Source: CAIMZW01 sp037133095 (GTDB taxonomy: Bacteria; Actinomycetota; Actinomycetes; Nanopelagicales; Nanopelagicaceae). Taken from it: a stretch of 11,326 nucleotides of DNA. The stretch lies in contig JBAXOT010000039.1 in the NCBI GenBank assembly GCA_037133095.1, positions 1-11,326 on the forward strand, given 5' to 3'. Below are positions 1 to 5,950 of this stretch, piece after piece. Position 1 is the stretch's first letter. Each line of letters opens with the position of its first letter. The notes beneath the pieces are model-generated. The model saw nothing but the letters and a program-made list of their open reading frames with translations, ran no database searches and had not been told where the DNA came from. Position numbers and translations under genes: made by a program.

Positions 1-325
1 CGAAGAATAGGGTGAAGTATGCATTCATCATCTTGCTCGCCACACCCTCTCGGCAACTGAAGCTTCAATGCGCAGACAAACCTCCGAATTATCCCATTTA
101 AACCTTATGAACCTTTTATTCATTAAATGGCGTTTCAATATATATTGGTATATTTTGGGATGATTGACGTGAATTGATTCCCTTAAGCGTAAGTAACTTA
201 TTTCTCACCTGAAATTAACGCATCTAACAGCCAAATTGGCGAGTAATAGAGGCCGAATTCCCGCCAAGTTACCTAAACTGTCCTTCTGCCGAAGACCACA
301 AGTACTTGGCCAAAAAGAGGTGTGC
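1..325. other. AT-rich non-coding region upstream of ftsE
   Basis: I see no convincing gene here. The frames break quickly, and the one open stretch (3-101, + strand) does not resemble prfB, the gene often found before ftsE in Actinobacteria. Positions 110-200 are AT-rich, with TATATT-like hexamers at 141-146 and 149-154 and a TTGACG at 164-169, so a promoter for the ftsEX operon is likely here. I cannot pair a -35 and a -10 with good spacing. TTGGCG (236-241) and CGCCAA (263-268) form a loose inverted repeat in the presumed leader. Confidence 0.5.
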
Positions 326-1015
326 GTGATTCGTTTTGAAAATGTAACCAAGATCTACCCTAAACAGGAGCGTGCTGCCCTGGATAGCGTGGACTTGGAG
401 ATCCTGAAGGGCGAATTCGTTTTCCTAGTTGGACTTTCAGGTTCCGGAAAATCCACTTTTCTCCGTTTGGTGCTGCGCGAGGAACGCCCAACCTCAGGAA
501 CCATAACGGTCGCCGGCAAGAATCTAAATACCTTGGCTACTCACAAGATTCCCGAACTTCGGCGTCAGGTTGGAACCGTTTTTCAAGATTTTCGACTCCT
601 GCCAAATAAGACCGTTCATGAAAACGTATCTTTTACTTTGCATGTTTTGGGCTATTCGCAAAAGGTTATTAATCGCGAAGTTCCGGAAGTCCTCGAGCTT
701 GTCGGCTTGGAGGAGAAGGCAGATCGCAAGCCTTCAGAGCTATCAGGCGGTGAGCAACAGCGAGTTGCCATTGCGCGCGCATACGTGAGCCGACCGACTA
801 TTTTGATTGCGGATGAGCCAACCGGAAATTTGGATCCAGCCACGTCAGTAGGAATTATGAAGTTGCTCGATCGCATCAATCGTGAAGGTACAACGGTCGT
901 TATGGCAACTCATGATTCCGGAATTGTTGATCAAATGAGAAAACGCGTCATCGAACTCGAAGGCGGCCACGTCGTTCGAGATCAAGTCCGTGGCGTTTAT
1001 GGATACACGGGTTAA
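326..1015 (+). CDS. ftsE: Cell division ATP-binding protein FtsE
   Basis: FtsE is the cytoplasmic ATPase of the FtsEX complex, which couples ATP hydrolysis to activation of septal peptidoglycan hydrolases. The 229-residue product is a single ABC domain of normal family length. It shows Walker A GLSGSGKST (36-44), the Q-loop VFQDF around Q87, the signature LSGGEQQR (139-146), Walker B ILIADEP with E164, and the switch His196. I chose the GTG at 326 because GAGG (317-320) lies 5 nt upstream and family proteins begin at IRFENVTK. The longer in-frame TTG at 236 would add 30 residues with no homology I recognise. The ftsX start lies 9 nt after the stop, so the two genes are co-transcribed and probably translationally coupled. 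Confidence 0.97.
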   Translation: MIRFENVTKIYPKQERAALDSVDLEILKGEFVFLVGLSGSGKSTFLRLVLREERPTSGTITVAGKNLNTLATHKIPELRRQVGTVFQDFRLLPNKTVHENVSFTLHVLGYSQKVINREVPEVLELVGLEEKADRKPSELSGGEQQRVAIARAYVSRPTILIADEPTGNLDPATSVGIMKLLDRINREGTTVVMATHDSGIVDQMRKRVIELEGGHVVRDQVRGVYGYTG

Positions 1016-1024
1016 GGGGAGACG

Positions 1025-1927
1025 ATGCGAACTCGATTTGTATTTAGCGAGGTAAAGATTGGTCTTCGTCGTAACATGACGATGACTTTTGCCGTAATGA
1101 TTACTGTGGCAATTTCATTAACGCTCTTGGGAATCGGTCTGCTCGCAAATTCGCAAGTGCGCGTTATGAAAGATTATTGGTATGACAAGATTGAAGTTTC
1201 GGTTTTTCTCTGCGGCACGCTGTCCGAGTCACCTTCATGCGCTGGCGGTCCAATCACCGCGAATCAACGCCTTGCGATTCAAAATGATTTGAACGCGCTG
1301 CCTGTCGTCTCGAAAGTTTTCTACGAGTCGCAATCTCAAGCGTTTCAGCATTTTCAAGAGCGGTTCAAAGGCTCGGCTATTGCCCAAAACGTAACGGCCG
1401 ATCAACTTCCAGAATCTTTTCGAGTGAAGTTGAAAGATCCGACGAAGTTCACGGTCATTCAAAGCGCCTTTGCAGGCCGTCCAGGCGTTGATACGGTGCA
1501 AGACCAACGAACAATTTTGGAAAAATTCTTCAAGCTGCTTGGAGTCTTGCGTGATGGTGCCTTAGCCATTGGTTTCGCCAGCGTTCTCACAGCCGCCCTC
1601 TTGATCAGTAATACCTTGAAAATTGCAGCCTTTAATCGTCGCCGTGAAACTGGTGTTATGCGATTGGTTGGCGCATCCTCGTTCTCGATCCAATTGCCCT
1701 TCTTGCTCGAAGGAATATTTTCGGCAATCGTGGGCTGGGGTATTTCGACAGGATTGCTCTCGGCGTTTAAGTATCTGGTTGATACCAAGGTGGCGCCACT
1801 TCTTACCTTCACCCGATTTTTCACCTGGTCAGATGTTTGGGTGGCGTCTGGAATCCTCTTGGCTACTGGTTTTGTGGTCTCATCTTTCGCCTCGGTGCTC
1901 ACCCTTCGCCGTTATCTGAAGGTCTGA
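1025..1927 (+). CDS. ftsX: Cell division permease-like protein FtsX
   Basis: FtsX is the membrane partner of FtsE and carries the signal across the membrane to cell-wall hydrolases. The 300-residue product has the expected plan: a short cytoplasmic N-terminus, a first membrane segment (about 20-41), an extracellular domain (about 42-175), and three more membrane segments (about 178-198, 224-248 and 272-293). The cytoplasmic loop RRRETGVMRLVGAS (205-218) is the conserved FtsX coupling motif. Cys63 and Cys72 in the extracellular domain could form a disulfide; that is inference. The ATG follows AAGGGGAG (1014-1021), which overlaps the ftsE stop, so the start is secure. The about 100 bp after the stop may carry a promoter for the next gene, but I see no clear one. 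Confidence 0.96.
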   Translation: MRTRFVFSEVKIGLRRNMTMTFAVMITVAISLTLLGIGLLANSQVRVMKDYWYDKIEVSVFLCGTLSESPSCAGGPITANQRLAIQNDLNALPVVSKVFYESQSQAFQHFQERFKGSAIAQNVTADQLPESFRVKLKDPTKFTVIQSAFAGRPGVDTVQDQRTILEKFFKLLGVLRDGALAIGFASVLTAALLISNTLKIAAFNRRRETGVMRLVGASSFSIQLPFLLEGIFSAIVGWGISTGLLSAFKYLVDTKVAPLLTFTRFFTWSDVWVASGILLATGFVVSSFASVLTLRRYLKV

Positions 1928-2027
1928 TCCGGACTACTGACGACTAAAACTGAGCAAAGGTCCATTCCATAAGGGTTCGGTACGCTTTGGCAGGTTTCGA
2001 ATTACCTCGAGGGGGTGCTGATCGGCA

Positions 2028-3197
2028 ATGGCGACCCCAATAAAGGACTTTCTTCCCCTGGTAAAAGGGGCTAACCGAACGATTGTGGTCGGCATCATTG
2101 TTCTGGCGATAATCGTAGGTTTTGCGGCTGGAGATTTCGCCGGCAAATCGCGCCACAAAAGCACAGTCGACGAAGCCCTGGCAATGGTTATCAAAAGAGA
2201 CACTTTGGCGCCGAATCGAAAGATTCTGGAACGTGCGGCCATCGAAGCGATTTTAAAATCTACTGGAGATCGTTGGTCGAACTACATACCTCTCTCGACC
2301 GTAGATATTTTCTCGGCACAAATTCAAGGCAGGTACAGCGGTGTTGGGCTTTGGTTGCGACGAACCGAATCCGGTCTCTTGGAAGTATCTAACGTTGATC
2401 CAGGAAGTCCAGCCTCGGTCGCCGGCATAAAAGTTCGAGATCTCTTAACTTCGATTAATGGCATCGATGTCAGTACTGATTCAGTGTCGACGGCTATTGC
2501 CGCGCTGCGTGGCAATGCAAAATCCACTGTCGCATTAAAACTGGAGCGAGATCAAGTTTCATATTCGGTAAGTGTCAAGCGAGCTAAAGTTCTCAATGGC
2601 GATGTGCTTGCCTCTCAAATCAGGTCGCACATCGTTTACCTTCAAGTGACTGCAGTTTCGAGCCATTCGGCCGATGACATAGCCACGGCTCTCAATAAAT
2701 ACCCGCACGATAAAGGGATTATTTTAGATTTGCGTGACAATCCAGGTGGTTTGATTGATGAAGCGGTGAATGTCGTTTCGCTCTTCTTAAGTTCGGGTCC
2801 GGTGGTTTCCTACACCCAAAAAGGTCTAGAAGACATAGCCTTGGTCTCAACAAATCCTTCGCCAGATTCCGCTCCGATGACAGTATTAATAAACCGATCC
2901 ACAGCGAGTTCTGCTGAAGTGATTACCGGTGCACTTCAAGATCGAAATCGTGCAGTTGTTTTGGGGGAGAAAAGTTATGGCAAAGGTACAGTGCAAGAGG
3001 TGGTGAATCTGATGGACGGTTCCCAAATTGAATTGACGGTTGGAAAGTATCGAACTCCCTCCGGAAAATTGATTGATGGCCTTGGAATTAACCCGGATTT
3101 AAAAGTGAGCGATTCAGTAATTATTTCGAAGGCTCTTCAGGTTCTTGGTGGTTTGGTGTCGCTTGAGAATGGCAAGGGCGCGTTGACCAGTAGGTGA
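2028..3197 (+). CDS. Membrane-anchored S41 C-terminal processing protease
   Basis: This is a serine protease of family S41 (CtpA/CtpB/Prc type), which cleaves proteins at or near the C-terminus outside the cytoplasm. The 389 residues comprise a signal anchor (about 18-35), a helical region, a PDZ domain (about 99-185) containing GRYSGVGLWL and SINGIDV, and the S41 core (about 190-360). The catalytic Ser294 in TASSAE, Lys319 in SYGKGTVQ and Gln323 have the 25- and 4-residue spacings of the family's Ser-Lys-Gln set, so it should be active. Core motif ILDLRDNPGG is at 232-241. The ATG follows GAGGGGG (2009-2015). Its place between ftsX and smpB suggests a role in envelope remodelling near the divisome; substrates are unknown. 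Confidence 0.94.
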   Translation: MATPIKDFLPLVKGANRTIVVGIIVLAIIVGFAAGDFAGKSRHKSTVDEALAMVIKRDTLAPNRKILERAAIEAILKSTGDRWSNYIPLSTVDIFSAQIQGRYSGVGLWLRRTESGLLEVSNVDPGSPASVAGIKVRDLLTSINGIDVSTDSVSTAIAALRGNAKSTVALKLERDQVSYSVSVKRAKVLNGDVLASQIRSHIVYLQVTAVSSHSADDIATALNKYPHDKGIILDLRDNPGGLIDEAVNVVSLFLSSGPVVSYTQKGLEDIALVSTNPSPDSAPMTVLINRSTASSAEVITGALQDRNRAVVLGEKSYGKGTVQEVVNLMDGSQIELTVGKYRTPSGKLIDGLGINPDLKVSDSVIISKALQVLGGLVSLENGKGALTSR

Positions 3198-3412
3198 GAA
3201 TTGAGAGCCTGAACCAGTAACTGGCAATGAGAAGTGATCACCCGTAAGTAACAATTAGACGTGCTAACCAGCAACCAAAATGGGTGTCGACTGTCGCAAT
3301 AAATCCTTCGCGAGTGTAAACAGCGAGATATACCAGGGTGAGAATCACTGGCTCGGACTCACAGAATTGTTCGCGTTCTAGAAATTGATAACGAGATACT
3401 GGTAAACGCAAG

Positions 3413-3418
3413 TAACCT
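3413..3418 (+). promoter_or_regulatory. Candidate -10 box for a leaderless smpB mRNA
   Basis: TAACCT fits the actinobacterial -10 pattern TANNNT and is followed by exactly 6 nt and then the smpB ATG, so transcription would begin at the start codon. No Shine-Dalgarno sequence is present. The nearest -35-like hexamer, TTGATA (3385-3390), is 22 nt away, which is too far. An alternative -10, GATACT, lies at 3395-3400. Confidence 0.35.
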
Positions 3419-3424
3419 TCTCTC

Positions 3425-3904
3425 ATGGTCAAGGAAGAGGGCAGGAAGTTAATCGCCCAAAACAAAGCCGCTCGCCACAATTTCTTCATTGAAGAGGTGT
3501 TCGAGTGCGGTTTGGTGTTGACCGGAACTGAAGTGAAGTCACTCCGTGCGGGGCGTGCCTCATTAATCGATGGCTTCGCCATGGTCCAGGATGGCGAAAT
3601 GTGGCTCAGTGGAGTCCATATTCCGGAATACACCGAAGGAACGTGGACCAATCACACACCGAGGCGAGATCGAAAGTTGCTTCTCCACAAGAAACAGATC
3701 TCGAAACTTTACGGGCTGACAAAGCAAGGCGGCTTGACGCTCATTCCACTGTCACTCTATTTCTTGGACGGTAAAGCCAAGATTGAACTGGCGTTGGCAA
3801 AAGGAAAGAAATCACACGACAAACGAACAGATTTGATGGAAAAGCAGGCAAACCGAGAAGTGAATCGAGAGCTGGCCCGAAGGAACTCTGGAAAATCGCA
3901 GTAA
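3425..3904 (+). CDS. smpB: SsrA-binding protein SmpB
   Basis: SmpB binds the tRNA-like end of tmRNA and delivers it to stalled ribosomes for trans-translation. The 159-residue product matches the family in length and motifs: KLIAQNKAARHNFFIEE near the N-terminus, GLVLTGTEVKSLRAGRASL (29-47), HIPEYTEGTW, RRDRKLLLHKKQI, and the basic C-terminal tail from ALAKGKKSHDKR onward that inserts into the mRNA channel. The ATG at 3425 gives the usual N-terminus (MVKEEGRKLI). It has no upstream ribosome-binding site, and a TANNNT box sits 6 nt before it, so a leaderless mRNA is likely. Its partner RNA gene ssrA begins about 110 bp downstream. Confidence 0.97.
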   Translation: MVKEEGRKLIAQNKAARHNFFIEEVFECGLVLTGTEVKSLRAGRASLIDGFAMVQDGEMWLSGVHIPEYTEGTWTNHTPRRDRKLLLHKKQISKLYGLTKQGGLTLIPLSLYFLDGKAKIELALAKGKKSHDKRTDLMEKQANREVNRELARRNSGKSQ

Positions 3905-3936
3905 CAGAGTGCAAAGGGGAAAACTCCTCGGCAAGA

Positions 3937-3962
3937 GTTCAGGATAAACGGGTATCCTGAGC
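3937..3962 (+). terminator. Hairpin between smpB and ssrA
   Basis: TCAGGAT (3939-3945) and ATCCTGA (3954-3960) form a perfect 7-bp stem, extendable to 3937/3962, around an 8-nt loop. No T-run follows, so it is at best a weak or factor-dependent terminator. It could instead be an mRNA 3'-end stabiliser for smpB or an operator near the ssrA promoter. TATCCT (3953-3958) on its 3' arm looks like a -10 box. Confidence 0.35.
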
Positions 3963-4012
3963 ACACAACTACATAGGGAAAGTAAGAAATGCTTCTTTAC
4001 TGCCATAAACAT

Positions 4013-4384
4013 GGGGGTGAACGGTCTCGACTTTAGCTGTTGAGATAAGGGAAGCGGGCCGAGGAAGCCGGGATGATCTCGTTAACCAATAACCCTGGCA
4101 AAAAACTAAGCGCCAGTACAACTGCCGCTGATCTCACTCTCGCTGCCTAAGCGAGCTAAGTGAATCCGTTAGCCCGAGTGTGCTCTCGACTCGGATGCTA
4201 GCGCCGCTAGAGAGCTACACCTGATTCTGGTGTTACAGACGGAATTGGGGAAAACTTTTTGTAACTGAGTTCGTTGACTACATGTGTTCGTGAGAGTCAG
4301 GACTGAGAAAACGGATAGAGCACTACGCCCGTAGAAGTCTTATGTCAGTTCTAGAGGACCCGGGTTCGATTCCCGGCACCTCCA
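4013..4384 (+). ncRNA. ssrA: Transfer-messenger RNA (tmRNA, SsrA)
   Basis: tmRNA rescues stalled ribosomes by acting first as tRNA-Ala and then as an mRNA for a degradation tag. The acceptor stem pairs GGGGGTG (4013-4019) with CACCTCC (4377-4383), including the G3-U pair that alanyl-tRNA synthetase recognises; A4384 is the discriminator base. The T arm is CCGGG-TTCGATT-CCCGG (4360-4376). The CCA end is not encoded (CA then TAT follows), so it must be added later. The resume codon is probably GCC at 4112, after TAAGC. The tag would read ASTTAADLTLAA and stop at TAA 4148-4150, inside a hairpin CTCGC/GCGAG as in other tmRNAs. The 372-nt length is usual for a one-piece tmRNA. Confidence 0.95.
4112..4150 (+). 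other. tmRNA tag-peptide reading frame
   Basis: The frame from GCC (4112) to TAA (4148-4150) encodes A-S-T-T-A-A-D-L-T-L-A-A. The terminal LAA is the degron for ClpXP-type proteases. The tag has one charged residue, whereas mycobacterial and corynebacterial tags, as I recall them, have several. The resume codon was set by analogy with the E. coli TAGTC-GCA context, so the N-terminal residue is less certain than the C-terminal end. Confidence 0.8.
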
Positions 4385-4392
4385 CATATCTC

Positions 4393-4421
4393 TAAGCCCC
4401 GCTCTCATCAAGCGGGGTTTA
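4393..4421 (+). terminator. Intrinsic terminator of ssrA
   Basis: TAAGCCCCGC (4393-4402) pairs with GCGGGGTTTA (4412-4421) through a 10-bp stem with one G-T wobble and a 9-nt loop. It begins 8 nt after the mature tmRNA end. The 3' arm ends in TTTA rather than a long T-run. It overlaps the stop codon of the convergent DUF6069-like gene and may serve both strands. Confidence 0.8.
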
Positions 4422-4838
4422 GGAATTCTTGAATGATGCAGATTTCACGGATTTATTAAGCCCTAAATACCAACAAATGCTGGCAATTGCATAGTTTGCT
4501 GCCAGGGATACCGCGGTGCTTGTGCTTTCGGCTGCTTGAATTGGTACGGCCATGGAAATCAAACCGAGTATCAAACCCACAACGGGCGCTTTGGCGAGAA
4601 ACGAAGCGGATCTCTTTCCAATTGCATATGTAACGCTTCCTGCTATTAAAAGCGGAATCAAGGAAATCGCAAAGACCATCACCAAAGTGATTTTGTTGGC
4701 TCCACCTTAATTAATCACAAATGAGGCCCCTGCTGCGGAGCCGATGAGATAGACGATCAAATTGAGCACCGAGGCAGTTAAGGCTGAGTAGATTGCAAAT
4801 TGTCGATAATTGAACGGTCTTGTGTTAACAGAATTCAT
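4419..4838 (-). pseudogene. DUF6069-like membrane protein, broken by one in-frame stop
   Basis: Reading from the ATG at 4838 gives about 43 codons (MNSVNTRPFNYRQF..., first membrane segment), then TAA at 4710-4708, and then the same frame continues for about 95 codons through three more hydrophobic segments to the stop at 4421-4419. Joined, the 139 codons have the length, four-helix layout and the GG after the first helix that I associate with DUF6069 proteins of Actinobacteria; their function is unknown. The start is intact: AAGGAA lies upstream, and the ATG overlaps the MarR stop as ATGA. A one-base change such as CAA to TAA explains the break. Re-initiation at TTG/GTG/ATG near 4685 after GGTGGAG could still yield the C-terminal part. 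A sequencing error is the main alternative. Confidence 0.75.
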
Positions 4839-5347
4839 ATTTTTCCTTTTCTTTCTTTGCTTACTTTGGTTTTTACGTTTTCTAGGATTGATTGATGTTC
4901 TTTCATATGTAAATCGATCGCTCCTGATATCTCTATCAGAGAATCTTTTTGTTCCTTCGTTAGTACGTTACTGAAACAATGATTGATTTCCGCCGACTGC
5001 AAAGGAATCGCAGTTTCAGCAATCTTTCGCCCCTTTGATGTGAGACTTACTGCCAGCGTTCGTGCGTCAAATTTGTCTGCAACTTTCTTCACCAGATCTG
5101 ATTCCTGCATTCTCGTTATTTGGTGAGAAACTCGACTTATTTCCCAGCCCAATTCCTCCGCCAAAAGATTGAGACTTAAGGTTGGGAGTTTGGAATCGAA
5201 GAGCGTCAATAAAACAATGAACTCGGGACCGGTTATTCCAGAGTGGTTATTCAATTGCCGTCCAAGATGAGGCAATATGACGGCACTGATTTTATGAAAC
5301 GAGTACCAAGCCTTTGAATCAAACTTCGACAGCCGTTGCTTTGCCAT
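4835..5347 (-). CDS. MarR-family transcriptional regulator
   Basis: This is a winged-helix regulator of the MarR type, which binds palindromic operators as a dimer and usually represses its own operon until a ligand binds. From the ATG at 5347 the product is 170 residues. The DNA-binding part includes GITGPEFIVLLTLFDS, LSLNLLAEELGWEISRVSHQITRMQESDLVKK (helix-turn-helix) and the wing DARTLAVSLTSKGRKIAE. A longer TTG start at 5365 adds six residues but falls inside the likely -10 box and has no ribosome-binding site, so I prefer the ATG. The stop overlaps the start of the DUF6069-like gene, so the two are coupled and the membrane protein is the probable regulated target. The ligand is unknown. 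Confidence 0.9.
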   Translation of the reverse strand: MAKQRLSKFDSKAWYSFHKISAVILPHLGRQLNNHSGITGPEFIVLLTLFDSKLPTLSLNLLAEELGWEISRVSHQITRMQESDLVKKVADKFDARTLAVSLTSKGRKIAETAIPLQSAEINHCFSNVLTKEQKDSLIEISGAIDLHMKEHQSILENVKTKVSKERKGKI

Positions 5348-5363
5348 GCCACGAACTTCAGCC

Positions 5364-5393
5364 AAAATAGTTGACGTGTCAAGTATTTGTCAG
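5364..5393 (-). promoter_or_regulatory. Candidate MarR promoter with internal palindromic operator
   Basis: On the - strand, CTGACA (5393-5388) and TATTTT (5369-5364) are separated by 18 bp. Between them lies TTGAC-AC-GTCAA (5382-5371), a 5-bp inverted repeat. A dimer bound there would block RNA polymerase, the usual arrangement for MarR autorepression. The assignment rests on spacing and symmetry only. Confidence 0.45.
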
Positions 5394-5494
5394 AGCACTT
5401 TCTGAGAACCTTTTGCAATAGTTCTGACGGGTTCGCTTCACTTGTGTAAGTAGAGGCCAGTGCGGATCTTCCTCAAATTATCGGAAAATCTTTT

Positions 5495-5785
5495 TCAATC
5501 TTCAAAGCCCCTATTTTTAGGCTCTGGTTGAAAGACCCGAAATATAGATAAACTCGCGAAACTGATTCCAACGAGACCGAGTATTCGAATGGGAAAAGCG
5601 ACGCTGGACACCATTAACAGCGCTCCACTGGTGCTTGCGAAAAAGCACAAAATTGAAACCAGTACTTTTTTCACGGTTCGAGTCAAGAACCGACCGTCGG
5701 GCACAAATGAAAGTGCAAAAGCGAATGGCCCAGAAAACAATGCCGTGAGAAAAATTAAACCCACGACGACGGCTAAACTTTTCAT
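5495..5785 (-). CDS. Small hypothetical membrane protein
   Basis: I do not recognise this 96-residue protein. It has three hydrophobic stretches (about 5-27, 40-61 and 64-84) separated by a short basic segment, RTVKKV (36-41), and ends in a polar tail (QPEPKNRGFED). The first segment could be a signal anchor. The ATG at 5785 has AGGGG directly in front of it, too close for a normal ribosome-binding site, while TAACAT lies 6 nt upstream, which suggests a leaderless transcript. Hydrophobic residues in clean blocks and the promoter-like start argue that the gene is real. The 20-bp repeat array lies 46 bp upstream of its start. Confidence 0.65.
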   Translation of the reverse strand: MKSLAVVVGLIFLTALFSGPFAFALSFVPDGRFLTRTVKKVLVSILCFFASTSGALLMVSSVAFPIRILGLVGISFASLSIFRVFQPEPKNRGFED

Positions 5786-5791
5786 GCCCCT

Positions 5792-5797
5792 ATGTTA
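5792..5797 (-). promoter_or_regulatory. Candidate -10 box for the small membrane protein
   Basis: TAACAT on the - strand fits TANNNT and is separated by 6 nt from the ATG at 5785, so the mRNA would start at the start codon. A -35 match is poor. The 20-bp tandem array lies about 34 bp further upstream, where activator or repressor sites would be expected. Confidence 0.4.
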
Positions 5798-5830
5798 TGC
5801 CACCGTCTTCTCGAACAGGCGTCGGCTTTT

Positions 5831-5945
5831 TCCGTCGATCGAGGTCTGGTTCCGTCGATCGAGGTCTGGTTCCATCGATCGAGGTCTGGTTCCGTCGATC
5901 GAGGTCTGGTTCCATCGATCGTGGTCTAGTTCCACTGAGGTATAT
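5831..5945. repeat. 20-bp tandem repeat array (5 copies plus a remnant)
   Basis: The unit tccgtcgatcgaggtctggt starts at 5831, 5851, 5871, 5891 and 5911. Copies 1, 2 and 4 are identical; copy 3 has one change, copy 5 has three, and a partial unit (tccactgagg) follows at 5931. Each copy contains a self-complementary core: TCGATCGA in copies 1-4, shifted by a changed base in copy 5. The array fills most of the gap between the DUF222 stop (5951) and the small membrane gene start (5785). There are no unique spacers, so it is not CRISPR. Confidence 0.97.
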
Positions 5946-5950
5946 CTTTT

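Noticed and set aside
3..101. Open frame running in from the left edge on the + strand, possibly the end of prfB
   Set aside because: The 32-residue translation does not resemble a release-factor C-terminus and has no other support.
236..325. Longer ftsE start at TTG 236
   Set aside because: The added 30 residues show no FtsE similarity, and a good ribosome-binding site lies just before GTG 326.
3238..3651. Open frame of 137 codons antisense to smpB
   Set aside because: No domain, no ribosome-binding site, and it opposes a well-supported smpB.
4340..4384. Separate tRNA gene
   Set aside because: The T-arm and acceptor sequence belong to the tRNA-like end of tmRNA and pair with 4013-4019.
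4419..4685. Independent 88-residue membrane protein gene on the - strand
   Set aside because: It is the downstream half of the frame that starts at 4838 and is interrupted only by one TAA; its first ATG is inside a membrane helix.
4708..4710. Programmed recoding of the TAA in the DUF6069-like gene
   Set aside because: TAA is rarely recoded, and no stimulatory structure or slippery site is evident; a simple nonsense change is more likely.
5831..5945. CRISPR array
   Set aside because: Copies are directly adjacent, with no spacers, and no cas genes are present. The same holds for the 7-, 17-, 18- and 30-bp arrays.
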